DNA of 64,000 nucleotides, taken from CAZDXB01 sp964509335. Lineage in GTDB: Bacteria > Bacteroidota > Ignavibacteria > Kapaibacteriales > UBA2268. The stretch lies in the NCBI GenBank assembly GCA_964509335.1, contig CAZDXB010000008.1, positions 76,583 to 140,582 of the forward strand, read 5' to 3'. The notes beneath the pieces are model-generated. The model searched no databases, had not been told where the DNA came from, and was given only the letters and a program-made list of their open reading frames with translations. Every line of letters begins with the position of its first letter. Positions within the stretch are counted from its first letter, which is position 1. Positions 53,326 to 62,821 of the stretch are shown piece by piece. A program made the translations under genes and the position numbers.

Positions 53326-54086
53326 AGAGGAAAGCGATTTTGACGGTTGTTATATTAGCGCTCGCGAGTTTAGCGGCGTTCGCCCAGACGGACGCGGCGA
53401 AGAAGTTCCAAGAAGCTAACGATTTATACAGAGAGGGCGAATACAAGAAAGCTGTAGCTCACTATCAGGAGATTTTACAGAGCGGCTACGAGTCCGCCGA
53501 TTTATATTATAATATTGGCAACGCTTATTTTAAATTGGAGAAAATACCGGACGCTATTTTGTTTTACGAACGCGCCAAGCGTTTGGAGCCGGACGACGAA
53601 GATGTAGATTTCAACTTGAAATTAGCGAACTTGAGGATAATCGATAAAATAAAGCCGGTGCCAAAGCTGTTTTTAGTGGAATGGTACGAAACGCTTTATA
53701 ATAAACTATCTTCGGATTCTTGGGCGCGAGTTTTGACGATATTTTCTTTTCTCGCGTTCTTGTCGCTGGCGGGATATTTGTTAGTCTTTTCCCCGCGAGC
53801 GAAGAAGGGACTGTTTTTCTCGTTTTTAACGTTTTTAATAGTAGCGATAGCTAGCTTGATTTTCGCCGTCGAGAGATATAATTACGAGACGGCGCGCGAC
53901 GAGGCGATTATATTTTCGCCGAGCGTTTACGTGAAAAGCTCGCCGGACGAGGACGGCTCGGATTTGTTTATTTTGCACGAGGGAACGAAAGCGAAGATAT
54001 TGGACGAAGTGGGCAAGTGGCGCAAGATAAAATTAGCCGACGGCAACGTCGGTTGGCTACCCGCCAAAGCGATAGAGGTTATTTGA
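53322..54086 (+). CDS. BatE-like TPR-SH3 protein
   Basis: 254 residues. Signal peptide, TPR region (about 25-105: FQEANDLYREGEYKKAVAHY), two hydrophobic helices (about 142-182) and a C-terminal SH3-like domain (about 195-254, VYVKSSPDEDGSDLFILHEG). The design is that of BatE. It ends the Bat operon. The run lacks MoxR-ATPase and DUF58 genes usual in Bat loci. Confidence 0.88.
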   Translation: MKRKAILTVVILALASLAAFAQTDAAKKFQEANDLYREGEYKKAVAHYQEILQSGYESADLYYNIGNAYFKLEKIPDAILFYERAKRLEPDDEDVDFNLKLANLRIIDKIKPVPKLFLVEWYETLYNKLSSDSWARVLTIFSFLAFLSLAGYLLVFSPRAKKGLFFSFLTFLIVAIASLIFAVERYNYETARDEAIIFSPSVYVKSSPDEDGSDLFILHEGTKAKILDEVGKWRKIKLADGNVGWLPAKAIEVI

Positions 54087-54118
54087 TTTTCGAATTGAGT
54101 ATTTAAGTTTTATTGTAT

Positions 54119-54144
54119 TAGGGGCGATTCAAAAATAGCCCCTA
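54119..54144 (+). terminator. Terminator after the Bat operon
   Basis: TAGGGGC/GCCCCTA stem with a 12-base loop, followed within six bases by T-rich GATTTTTAGGTTGTTTTT. Placed between batE and the convergent PPC lipoprotein gene. Confidence 0.6.
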
Positions 54145-54164
54145 TGTTGATTTTTAGGTTGTTT

Positions 54165-55103
54165 TTACTTAATCGTTTCTACTTTCAATTTGTAGTATTT
54201 AGTAGAACTTTCGTCGTTTGGGTCGTCGCCCCATTTTCCGCTGAAGACTTTTATATAATACTCATTATCGGCTTTGGCGTCGAATTCGCCTGATACTTTA
54301 GCCGCGCCCTTTTCTTGCCCGTCCACGCTTCCTATTTTTTCGCGATTTTGGTTGTAAAATATGAAATGAGGCGTAAGATTCAACGTTGGGTTGTCGAAAG
54401 TTACTTTAATTCTGGATTCTTTTTCAGCTTGAATTTTATAGCAATCTACGTCTTTGGCGGGGTTTATTGTGCCTTCGATTTTGCCGAAAGATATTTTTGC
54501 GGCTTCCGTTAAAGACTCATTTGGTTCGTATTCGTCGGAGACGCTGGCGAGTTTCACTTCGAGTTCGTAATATTTGCCCGACCTTTCGTTATCGGGGTCG
54601 CCGTCCCATTTACCGCTATAGGTCTTGATATAGTAATCTTGGTTAGGTTGAGCGATAAACTGCCCGGAAACGCTCGCCGCGCCTTTTTGTTGCTCGTCCA
54701 CGCTGCCAATTTTTTCCCGGTTTTCGTTGTAAAACGTTAAATGCGGCGTAATGTTGGTCGCCGGGTTGTCGAATGTTACCTTTACGACTTCTCTTTTGTT
54801 GGATTTTATATGAACCTTAAACACGTCTATATCTTTTGCGGGTTCGATTGTGGATTTAACGGTTGAGTTCAACTCAATTTCCGTTGGATTGAGTAAGTCG
54901 TCGTTGGGTTCGTATTTGTCAACTACTGTGGGCGTTGTAGCTTCTTTGACCTTGTCGGCGTCTTTGGAGATGTTGGCGGCTTCTCCCACAATATCGCCGG
55001 CGGCGCGCGCCCCGTCTCTGGTTTTTTGCAAAGCGGCGCAACCGAAAAGAGCGACAAAGATTAAGCAGGTTAAAAAGACTTTCGTTTTACTTTTAAGTTG
55101 CAT
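54165..55103 (-). CDS. Lipoprotein with two PPC-like domains
   Basis: 312 residues. Lipobox ALFGCAAL (Cys22). Two tandem copies of a pre-peptidase C-terminal (PPC) type domain: about 63-175 (YEPNDDLLNPTEIELNSTV) and 190-305 (YEPNESLTEAAKISFGKI). They are about 60 percent alike by eye, so a recent duplication is likely. PPC domains are usually carried on secreted enzymes; here they are alone. It may be a carbohydrate- or matrix-binding surface lipoprotein. Confidence 0.88.
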   Translation of the reverse strand: MQLKSKTKVFLTCLIFVALFGCAALQKTRDGARAAGDIVGEAANISKDADKVKEATTPTVVDKYEPNDDLLNPTEIELNSTVKSTIEPAKDIDVFKVHIKSNKREVVKVTFDNPATNITPHLTFYNENREKIGSVDEQQKGAASVSGQFIAQPNQDYYIKTYSGKWDGDPDNERSGKYYELEVKLASVSDEYEPNESLTEAAKISFGKIEGTINPAKDVDCYKIQAEKESRIKVTFDNPTLNLTPHFIFYNQNREKIGSVDGQEKGAAKVSGEFDAKADNEYYIKVFSGKWGDDPNDESSTKYYKLKVETIK

Positions 55104-55211
55104 TATCGACTCTTTTTTTTATGAAAAAAACATAATTTTATTTTTAAGATAAGATTTTATAGATAGTTTTCAAAATAATTATGAGAAACTAAAATTAGAA
55201 AACGTTTAGGT

Positions 55212-56519
55212 TTATAATTCTGTTCGGTCTTTTTTATATTTCTTGGATAAAACCAACAAAAATTCAGATTGCATTCCGTTAGGATTTTTGTTTTTTCTAG
55301 AGCCGAATAACTGCCTCGTTTTGATTTTGTCGTCAAAGACGATTTCAAAATCTAAGCCTCTATTTGTAAAATATTCCGTTAAGATTCTCCAAGTTTCAAT
55401 TTCAATTCCGTCAATTAAGGGATTGCCAATAAAGATGCATATTTTACCGTTGTCTTTTATCGATTTTATATTGTTTTCCAAAGCCGCTATTGTATGGTCG
55501 AAATATGAGTTTAAAAGATTGATTAGGTTTTTGTTTTTCAGTTGATTCCTAACTTTTTCCAAAGTTTCAGTCTCGATAAGTCTTTCCGCTTTTCTATACG
55601 GTATTTCCAGTCTCGACAGCTCTTTGATTTTATTTTCCGAGCAACCTAACCAAAATAAATCAAGTTTTGAAGTTCTTAGATATTCTTGAGCCTGAAGATA
55701 TGGGGGCGACGTAATAAGCGCGTCGAATTTGATGTTTTCTTCTAATTTAAATTTAGAAGAATCGACTCCCGCGAAATATTTTACATCGTAATCGAAGTTT
55801 TTGGTTAAAGCGATTAATTGCCTAACGGATTCATAGTATTTTCTAGAGAAACTAATAAGTTTATTATCAAGTTCTTTTTTCCAATTAATTTTAAGCAAGT
55901 CTGAAATAAATTTCTTTTTAAATTTTGATTTAAATAATTTCGGCGTTCTATGCTCGGCTAATGAAAATTGTTTACTTATTCTAACTAGAGCGGCTTGAAT
56001 AATCCATTTGTAAATACTATCGTTAAGCTTATGCAATCCCGACCAATAACGAGATAATACTTCGAATATTTCGTCGGGGTACCAATACCTTATATTCTTA
56101 TAGTCTGGAATGAATGTTTCTTTTTCTTTTTGAATCGTCGAGATATATTTAAACAATTCGCTTTCTGTAAAGTCGGCTTTACCCTTATATATTTTGATAG
56201 GTATTATGAATTTCAAGAGATAATTCAAATCTAACAGTACGGAATTCCTTTTTGTCAGAAAAGATTCCAATCCTACAGAGCCGGAACCGGCAAAGGGGTC
56301 GATTATCCAATCGTTCTCGATTGTGAACTCTTTAATGCAAAATCTGATTACTTGAGGTATAAACTTTGCGGGATAATAATAAACCGAATGCGTAAGATAT
56401 GTCGTATCCTTTATTTCCGGCACTATATTTCTAAAAGATACCTCGACGGGTATTTGTTTTTTACTCCCTAATTTATAATCAAATTTTCTTTCTATTTCAA
56501 ATAGTTCTTGTTGCTGCAT
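55212..56519 (-). CDS. DNA methyltransferase, probably N4-cytosine or N6-adenine type, of an R-M system
   Basis: 435 residues. AdoMet motif DPFAGSGSVGLE at 74-85 and catalytic S271-P-P-Y274 in LITSPPYLQAQEY. SPPY is usual in N4-cytosine enzymes, though some N6-adenine ones carry it. The region between (about 110-250) may be the target-recognition part, an alpha-type order. The start overlaps the preceding gene by 28 bases. Visibly AT-richer than the Bat operon beside it, as expected of a transferred R-M locus. Confidence 0.88.
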   Translation of the reverse strand: MQQQELFEIERKFDYKLGSKKQIPVEVSFRNIVPEIKDTTYLTHSVYYYPAKFIPQVIRFCIKEFTIENDWIIDPFAGSGSVGLESFLTKRNSVLLDLNYLLKFIIPIKIYKGKADFTESELFKYISTIQKEKETFIPDYKNIRYWYPDEIFEVLSRYWSGLHKLNDSIYKWIIQAALVRISKQFSLAEHRTPKLFKSKFKKKFISDLLKINWKKELDNKLISFSRKYYESVRQLIALTKNFDYDVKYFAGVDSSKFKLEENIKFDALITSPPYLQAQEYLRTSKLDLFWLGCSENKIKELSRLEIPYRKAERLIETETLEKVRNQLKNKNLINLLNSYFDHTIAALENNIKSIKDNGKICIFIGNPLIDGIEIETWRILTEYFTNRGLDFEIVFDDKIKTRQLFGSRKNKNPNGMQSEFLLVLSKKYKKDRTEL

Positions 56520-57631
56520 AGTTGTATTCTATTATAAATTAGTTTAATAAAAATCAAGTCTCGAATATAAAGAATCCTATCGGAAACGCTTGGCAAAGGA
56601 ATTGAATCTTGCTTCCAAATCGACGATATTTTTAAAGCTGTATCATCGAGGTCTTTAATATTAAAGGATTCGTTTAATTCAATATTCAACTTTTTTAGAT
56701 GCTTATCTAATATTTCAATGTTTGAATATCCGTAAAATGATTTTATCTCGATTTCTAACGATGAAATGGCGTAAGAAATCCACAAATCGTCCCAATTAGT
56801 AATGGTTTTAGTAACTTTCTTAATTGACGAAAGTATGTTCTTGCTTTTTTTTCTGTTCCATTCATACAAAGAAGTTGAGATTTCATCTGTTCCGTAAGCC
56901 AATTTTATATTTAAGTTTTTTGAAATCTCTAAACCGAGGGAAATACGTTTTTTGAAATCTTCTTCTTTGATTTTGATGTATTCTTTTAAAGAAGAATAGA
57001 TTTTTGTAATCGTAGAATTTTTTTGTTGGGATTTTCTTTTATCCCAAACGGCTATTAGATAAGTAATTTCGTAGCTAGGTTTTTTATGAGTTCTTAACAA
57101 ATATCTTAAAAAATCGGCAAGTGAGCCTTTAGCTGTTGTGCCGCCGGTGTCGTCTCTTGAGCGAAGTTGTACTATTATTATTCTTTTGTTCTTATCGTCT
57201 TTTCCTAAGCTGTCTATATCTAATGATGGCTTTTCTTTAAAATGATAGGTTTTCTTAATTATCTTTTGCATTTCCAATGTTTTATCTGGAACGACGTTGC
57301 ATTCGGTGTAATTTTTTATTATTTCTTTCATAACGGCTTCGAGAGCTTTTCCTTGTCTTGCTCTAAAGGAGCTGTTGAAATATTGATGAAAAGCGAACAT
57401 AGTAGTATAATAATTAGCCAACTTATAGTCATTCTTGAGGATTTCGGCTCTCTTAATACCGCCTACAAATTGTTTTATTGTATCTAAATTGTCTTTTAAT
57501 TCTTCAAACCTATTTTCATTAAGTTTAGAAATCAGTTCTATTGCTAACTCCAGCGGGCTTTTTAATATTTTCTTTGCTATTTTAGACGGTTCGTCTTCCT
57601 TTAGCAATAAATATAGTCTATCTTGTTTCAT
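56492..57631 (-). CDS. Putative restriction endonuclease partner of the methyltransferase
   Basis: 379 residues, no recognised name. A PD-(D/E)xK-like arrangement is possible: helix ARQGKALEAVMKEI with E98, then PSLDIDSLG with D138/D140, then strand IIIVQLRSRDDTGGTTAKGS with Q155-x-R157, an unusual end in place of (D/E)xK. The strand and following glycine-rich loop look conserved. Its position, direction and 28-base overlap with a methyltransferase make it the likely nuclease. ATG 57629-57631. AT-rich. Confidence 0.65.
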   Translation of the reverse strand: MKQDRLYLLLKEDEPSKIAKKILKSPLELAIELISKLNENRFEELKDNLDTIKQFVGGIKRAEILKNDYKLANYYTTMFAFHQYFNSSFRARQGKALEAVMKEIIKNYTECNVVPDKTLEMQKIIKKTYHFKEKPSLDIDSLGKDDKNKRIIIVQLRSRDDTGGTTAKGSLADFLRYLLRTHKKPSYEITYLIAVWDKRKSQQKNSTITKIYSSLKEYIKIKEEDFKKRISLGLEISKNLNIKLAYGTDEISTSLYEWNRKKSKNILSSIKKVTKTITNWDDLWISYAISSLEIEIKSFYGYSNIEILDKHLKKLNIELNESFNIKDLDDTALKISSIWKQDSIPLPSVSDRILYIRDLIFIKLIYNRIQLCSNKNYLK

Positions 57632-57854
57632 TTTTTTTCTTAAAAAGTCAATTGTTTTATATCAAATTACAATTTTCCCCTTAGAAAATCAAAACGTTTT
57701 TATAAAGCGATTTGTTAGAGTCTTTTACTCTTTGGGCTGGCGAAAAGAGTCAAATTTGCCTCTTTCGGTTATTTATTTTTTTCATAAGCGGCGTTTTTTT
57801 TCTTAAATTTCGGTTAGAGTTTAGAGCTATTTGAAAATAAAGGGAGTTGGTTTT

Positions 57855-59201
57855 ATGGCGAACGACCGCGGAGAATGGACGTCTAAAGCGGGTTTTGTGT
57901 TAGCCGCCGCCGGTTCGGCGATAGGACTTGGCAATATTTGGCGCTTCCCATATATAGTCGGGGAGAACGGCGGCGCCGCGTTTGTTTTTCTATATTTGTT
58001 TTTCATTATCATCATAGGCTTGCCGTATCTTTTGGCGGAATTGGCTGTTGGCAGGTCGGTTCAGAAGAATCCTGTCGGCGCGATTAAAGCGCTGAAGCCG
58101 AAAACGCCTTGGGTGTTTGCCGGTTACCTCGGCGTGATAACCGGCGTCGGGATACTTTCTTTTTACGGCGTAATAGCCGGCTGGACTTTTGGCTATATCT
58201 TTAAGATGGCTTTCGGACAAGTTCACGAGTTCGGAACTTTCGTTTCTGAGCCGCTTATAGTAACATTGCTTTTCGCGTTCTTTATGCTGATTACTGTTTC
58301 AATTGTTCACGGCGGTATTGAGAGCGGAATAGAGAAGTGGTCGAAAATACTGATGCCGATTTTGTTCGTTTTGCTCGTCGGTTTAATTATATACGCTAAC
58401 AGTTTGGAAGGCTCCAGCGAAGGGCTGGCGTTTTATTTATTTCCCGATTTTACGAAAGTAACGGGCAAAACGGTTTTAGCCGCGCTGGGGCAGGCGTTTT
58501 TCTCGCTTAGTTTGGGAATGGGACTGATGATAACCTACGGCAGTTATTTGAGCAAAAAGGAGAATCTGCCGACTTCGGCGATATATGTCGCTTTGTTTGA
58601 TACGATGATAGCTATTATGGCGGGGTTGATTATGTTCCCCGCTATTTTCGCTATGGGCGGAAGTCCCGAAGCCGGTCCGGCTCTGGTGTTTATAGTTCTG
58701 CCGCAGTTGTTTGTAAAGATGCCCGGCGGTCAGATTGTCGGGGCGATTTTTTTCGTTCTGCTGTCGGTCGCGGCGCTGACTTCGACTATATCGCTTTTGG
58801 AAGTGCCGGTAGCTTATATGGTTGACGAGAAAAAAGCTAACAGGAAAAAGGTCGTTTGGGCGGCGGCGGCGGTTATATTTGTCGTCGGTATGCCATCGGC
58901 TTTGTCTCAAGGAGCTTCGGACTTTTTCACGAACTTCGGCGTTATTCCCGCGTTTTTAGCTGGACCCGATTTCCTTTCGCAAATGGATTTCTTATGGGGC
59001 AACTTCTCGCTGGCGTTCGGAGCGCTGCTTCTGTCGATTTTCGTCGGCTGGATATGGGGCGGCGAATCGGCGGCTGAAGAGATAGAAACCGGCTCGCCCG
59101 TTTTCGTCAAGATTAGGCGAATTTGGATATTTATGATTAAGTATTTTGTGCCGGTCGTAGTTTTCTTGATTCTGCTTAATCTTTTTGGAATTTTTGATTA
59201 A
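57855..59201 (+). CDS. Sodium:neurotransmitter-symporter family transporter
   Basis: 448 residues from ATG 57855, after GGGAG; the longer frame has no such site. The first helix WTSKAGFVLAAAGSAIGLGN with IWRFPY is the family signature. Ten to twelve membrane helices are visible. The glycine-rich unwound helix 1 and helix 6 that bind sodium and substrate are kept. Substrate (an amino acid is typical) cannot be read. It stands alone; the next gene begins 41 bases later. Confidence 0.93.
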   Translation: MANDRGEWTSKAGFVLAAAGSAIGLGNIWRFPYIVGENGGAAFVFLYLFFIIIIGLPYLLAELAVGRSVQKNPVGAIKALKPKTPWVFAGYLGVITGVGILSFYGVIAGWTFGYIFKMAFGQVHEFGTFVSEPLIVTLLFAFFMLITVSIVHGGIESGIEKWSKILMPILFVLLVGLIIYANSLEGSSEGLAFYLFPDFTKVTGKTVLAALGQAFFSLSLGMGLMITYGSYLSKKENLPTSAIYVALFDTMIAIMAGLIMFPAIFAMGGSPEAGPALVFIVLPQLFVKMPGGQIVGAIFFVLLSVAALTSTISLLEVPVAYMVDEKKANRKKVVWAAAAVIFVVGMPSALSQGASDFFTNFGVIPAFLAGPDFLSQMDFLWGNFSLAFGALLLSIFVGWIWGGESAAEEIETGSPVFVKIRRIWIFMIKYFVPVVVFLILLNLFGIFD

Positions 59202-59242
59202 AGACGATTTGCGGTTATTGATTTAAAGGAGAAAACGCTCGA

Positions 59243-61315
59243 TTGAAAAAAGCAATAATTATAGCGCTTTTGCAGTTGGTTTTGACCGTTTCCGCTTTTG
59301 CCGAATCCGGATACGGCAGGTTTTCTTATCCGGCTTGCGGCGTTAAGGGCGGTTTATTATACAATATGCATGAAATTGAAGAAAATAAATTTTCTGAGAA
59401 TCTGTTTGGAGAAAGCTTAACCGACGGTTCCGCCGCGGGTTTTTATTTCGACGTTTTATTCGAGTATCCGCTCGGCGATTATTTCGACGCGGGAATTAGC
59501 TTCGGAGCGATTTCTTTCCCCGGCAAATTTACGAAGGATTACGCCGAATCGCTTTTAATGGGCGGCGATACGGTTGCCGGCGTTTATTCTAGTTATTTCA
59601 AGGCGTCGCTCGGCGCGTATTCTTTTAAGCCGTATTTGGAGTATAAAGCGCCGTATGGATTTAGGCTTCGCGCCGGCACGGCGTTCAACTTTTTGTTTAA
59701 TAGTTTCTATGACCGTAAGGATTACGTTAAATCGCCCGCAGACGCCGTTTTTATTGGCGAGGGAAGCGACGAAAGAAACGTAGAAAGCGGAAATATCGAA
59801 AACGCTGTGGGATACTTCAATACGGCGGATTTTGGATTTGGATGGGAGCGATTTCTCGATAGGAGTAATATATTGTCGCTGTCCTTGGACATGAATTGCT
59901 CGATTCCTTTTCAATCATTGAACGAGGATTTTGACTGGAATATGCTCTCTTTCGGAGCCGGCGCATCGATTAGATATTATATTCAACCGAGCGAGGAGCC
60001 GGAGAGAATCGAGAAAGTAAAGCGCTATATAGATACCGTAGTTGTTAGGAACGACAGTTTGCGAAATGACCTCGTGGTGTTTGGCGAAACAAGAGAGAGA
60101 ACGGAAACCGTTAGTTCCGGCGAAGAAATCATCGACATGAAACTTTTATTTAGAACCGACACTTTGTTTAAATCGCCGGAAGCGATTGTCGATTTTGATA
60201 TAACCCCGAGAACGCTGAAAGTAAAAAGGCGAAAAGTCTTAGAAACTTTCCCTTTTCTGACGAGAGTGTTTTTTGAACTGAATTCGAGCGAATTAAGCTC
60301 GGATTATGTTTTAATCGAATCGCCGAAGGATTTTTCGACGGACGATTTAGAGCCTAATCCCATATCTATTCACAAAAACGCATTGAACGTTTTGGGGGCG
60401 CGAATGAGTGAAAATCCCGACGCGAAGATATTATTAAAAGGATTCGCCGACTCGACGACCGAGAACGGCGGCTGCGAATTAGCGAGAGCGAGGGCTGAAT
60501 CGATTAAAAAGTATTTAACTGAAATATGGCTAATTGAACCGGAAAGAATAAACGTTAGCGAGAGAAAAAAAGACTGCTCGCCCGCCGTTTCCACGAGAGG
60601 GGAGAGGGAAGAATCGTTTGAAGAGAACAGGCGAGCGGAGATTGTTACATTGAGTTCGGGCTTGACGGCGCCGATTGTGAAGGAATATTTAAATCCTATT
60701 GATTTTTCGCCTCATAAATTATTAATCGACGCCCGGAAGTCTAAAGTCAAGAAGGGCGCTGAGTGGAAATTGACTATGCATGGCGAAAGAGGAATTGTCT
60801 CGAAGAAAAAGGGCGAGAGCGTTAAGAAATTAATTGAAATAAATATACCCGAAAATTCGGCGTCTCTTTTAGGAGATTCTCTTTGGTTGGAAATGACGAT
60901 TGAGGCGGGCGGCTCGATATTAACGGGAAAAGATAAGTCGCTTAGAATGAATTATTCGCTTGACGATAAAGAAATACGGCGAATATCGCTTCTGCTATTC
61001 GATTTCGACAGCCGCGAAATTCCCCCGCAAGCGGAGAAGCGCTTAAGAAAGTTTTTGTTGCAAGCGGGAACGGCGCCGGAAATTAACGTTTACGGATACA
61101 CCGACGACATCGGCGACGAAAAATACAATCGCGAATTATCCGAAGCGAGAGCCAAGGCGGCGGCGGATATTATTAAAGAGCTAATGCCCGGAGCGAAAAT
61201 ACGCGAGGTAGTCGGTTACGGTTCGGACAGATTCCCCGACGGCGTAAATTCATACGAGGAGCCGTATTCGCGTTTTCTGTCGAGAGCAGTGCAGGTAGAG
61301 ATAATAAGCGAGTAA
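59243..61315 (+). CDS. OmpA-family outer-membrane protein with two OmpA-like regions, TTG start
   Basis: 690 residues. TTG at 59243 follows AAAGGAGA; a signal peptide (to about residue 21) follows. Residues 25-245 look like a beta-barrel. A first OmpA-like region (about 340-475: VFFELNSSELSSD, ILLKGFADSTTENGG) and a second, more standard one (about 583-690: LFDFDSREIPPQAEKRLRKF, VYGYTDDIGDEKYN) follow. OmpA domains bind peptidoglycan. Two in one protein is not the common form. Confidence 0.87.
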   Translation: MKKAIIIALLQLVLTVSAFAESGYGRFSYPACGVKGGLLYNMHEIEENKFSENLFGESLTDGSAAGFYFDVLFEYPLGDYFDAGISFGAISFPGKFTKDYAESLLMGGDTVAGVYSSYFKASLGAYSFKPYLEYKAPYGFRLRAGTAFNFLFNSFYDRKDYVKSPADAVFIGEGSDERNVESGNIENAVGYFNTADFGFGWERFLDRSNILSLSLDMNCSIPFQSLNEDFDWNMLSFGAGASIRYYIQPSEEPERIEKVKRYIDTVVVRNDSLRNDLVVFGETRERTETVSSGEEIIDMKLLFRTDTLFKSPEAIVDFDITPRTLKVKRRKVLETFPFLTRVFFELNSSELSSDYVLIESPKDFSTDDLEPNPISIHKNALNVLGARMSENPDAKILLKGFADSTTENGGCELARARAESIKKYLTEIWLIEPERINVSERKKDCSPAVSTRGEREESFEENRRAEIVTLSSGLTAPIVKEYLNPIDFSPHKLLIDARKSKVKKGAEWKLTMHGERGIVSKKKGESVKKLIEINIPENSASLLGDSLWLEMTIEAGGSILTGKDKSLRMNYSLDDKEIRRISLLLFDFDSREIPPQAEKRLRKFLLQAGTAPEINVYGYTDDIGDEKYNRELSEARAKAAADIIKELMPGAKIREVVGYGSDRFPDGVNSYEEPYSRFLSRAVQVEIISE

Positions 61316-61367
61316 AAAAATGAATATTTTTTTATTGAGTCTACCTCAAATCGTACTCGTTCCAAAG

Positions 61368-61445
61368 CTACCGCGCCACGACAGCCTTCTCGCTCCTTAC
61401 TTCGCCGCCGGCGCGCAGGACGAGGTGGTAAACGCCGGCGAATAG
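61368..61445 (-). pseudogene. Orphan T9SS sorting-tail remnant
   Basis: An open frame of 25 codons plus stop reads LFAGVYHLVLRAGGEVRSEK then AVVAR, the end of a type A sorting domain, though the codon before it is TAG. No start codon is near. It lies 12 bases after the next gene's stop and in a different frame from it. Read as the broken tail of an earlier gene here. Confidence 0.72.
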
Positions 61446-61456
61446 CGTCTAAATCT

Positions 61457-62746
61457 TTACTTTAGTATTATCATCTGTTTCGTTTCGACGAAATCGGGCG
61501 TTTGCATTGTGTAATAATACACTCCCGCGGGCAAATCGCCCGCGTCGAATGTTATTTTATGTTCGCCGCGCGCCTGCGCCCGATTATTTACTAGCTCGCG
61601 TATCGGCATACCGATAGAATTGTATATCGTTATTTCAACGGAGCTTTGCTTCGGCAAAGAATAAATTATTTCTGTTGTATTGCTGAAAGGATTGGGCATA
61701 TTTTGGGAAAAATTATGATTGTTTTTTCTCTTTCTTGTAATTATGCTTTCAGGGTCTTCTTCGTAAAAAGCGACGGAGCCAATTGATCCAATCCAAATTC
61801 GTTTATATTGGTCTATATGAACCGCATGAATCTCACCGTTTGGTATCCCAATATCAGAACTATAAAAATGAGTCCAATTTACCCCGTCAAATTTAGATAA
61901 TCCGCGATTAGCGGCTATCCACAATACATTATTTTCATCTATTGCAATCTCATAAGGAAGGAACCAGTCTGATGGATAGTAATCAATTTCTTTGTCGTAA
62001 TTTGTCCAATTAACGCCGTCGTATTTTTGTAGTTGTGAATTACCGCCAATCCAAAGATTGCCGAGAGAATCTAAAGCTAAACACATAGGTTGTGCAATTT
62101 TAAACCCTGAATTTGTTTTTGTGAAAACTGACCATTTCTTACCGGCGTATTTAAATAAAACCGACCTTAAATCTTCCCCCTCGCCTACAACAGAGCTAGA
62201 ACCCACCGCCCAAACTGTATTGTTTTTATCTACAATTATGTCGCGAATACCATAATTTATTAACGTATCAGTTAGGAAACTGTAAGAAGTAAAATTAGAA
62301 CCATCGAATTTAAAAATTCCTGCGCAGTATGTGTTTTTTTCCCACATACACGTAGCTATCCATATATTCTCGTCATTATCTAAAGTAATTGAGCTTACCA
62401 ACACTGTTGTATCCAATGGAATTTGATAGCGATGCCAAGTCAAACCGTCGTATTTGTAAATAAATCCTAATAAATTAGAACACCAAATATTATTTTTAGA
62501 ATCTATGGCGATTGATGTTGGTTCATTGCACTCTGATCCAAATGGATTCGCAATCCATTTATTACTGTCAAAATATAATATTCCTAAAACACCATTGGCA
62601 ATCCATATATTATTTGATGAATCGGACTTAACGCTTTTTACAACATCTATCTTTAAATCTTTGTCGTCGATGTAAGTAATCCATTTTGACGTAGATATAT
62701 TGAATGATAAAATCATTGTTAAAATATATATAATATTTCTTTTCAT
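61457..62746 (-). CDS. T9SS-exported propeller protein
   Basis: 429 residues from ATG 62744-62746, placed after AGGAGAA; an upstream frame to 62788 would start inside a hairpin. Signal peptide (IIYILTMILSFNIST), then repeated units such as SDSSNNIWIANGVLGILYFD and IAIDENNVLWIAANRGLSKF, like the two-component regulator propeller (Reg_prop). The last 75 residues are a type A sorting domain (NMPNPFSNTTEIIYSL to ETKQMIILK). Secreted surface protein of unknown binding partner. AT-rich compared with the OmpA gene. Confidence 0.88.
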   Translation of the reverse strand: MKRNIIYILTMILSFNISTSKWITYIDDKDLKIDVVKSVKSDSSNNIWIANGVLGILYFDSNKWIANPFGSECNEPTSIAIDSKNNIWCSNLLGFIYKYDGLTWHRYQIPLDTTVLVSSITLDNDENIWIATCMWEKNTYCAGIFKFDGSNFTSYSFLTDTLINYGIRDIIVDKNNTVWAVGSSSVVGEGEDLRSVLFKYAGKKWSVFTKTNSGFKIAQPMCLALDSLGNLWIGGNSQLQKYDGVNWTNYDKEIDYYPSDWFLPYEIAIDENNVLWIAANRGLSKFDGVNWTHFYSSDIGIPNGEIHAVHIDQYKRIWIGSIGSVAFYEEDPESIITRKRKNNHNFSQNMPNPFSNTTEIIYSLPKQSSVEITIYNSIGMPIRELVNNRAQARGEHKITFDAGDLPAGVYYYTMQTPDFVETKQMIILK

Positions 62747-62778
62747 ATTATTCTCCTGTAAATAAATGTTATAATAGT

Positions 62779-62813
62779 AAAACCCCATACTTCAAAAAGA
62801 AGTATGAGGTTTT
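62779..62813. terminator. Strong hairpin between two T9SS genes
   Basis: A 15-bp stem with one mismatch (AAAACCCCATACTTC and GAAGTATGAGGTTTT) around AAAAA. It has T-runs on both outer sides, strongest on the plus strand. It lies just beyond the stop of the fragment ending at 62822, so it may end that transcript. Confidence 0.75.
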
Positions 62814-62821
62814 ATTTTTTA

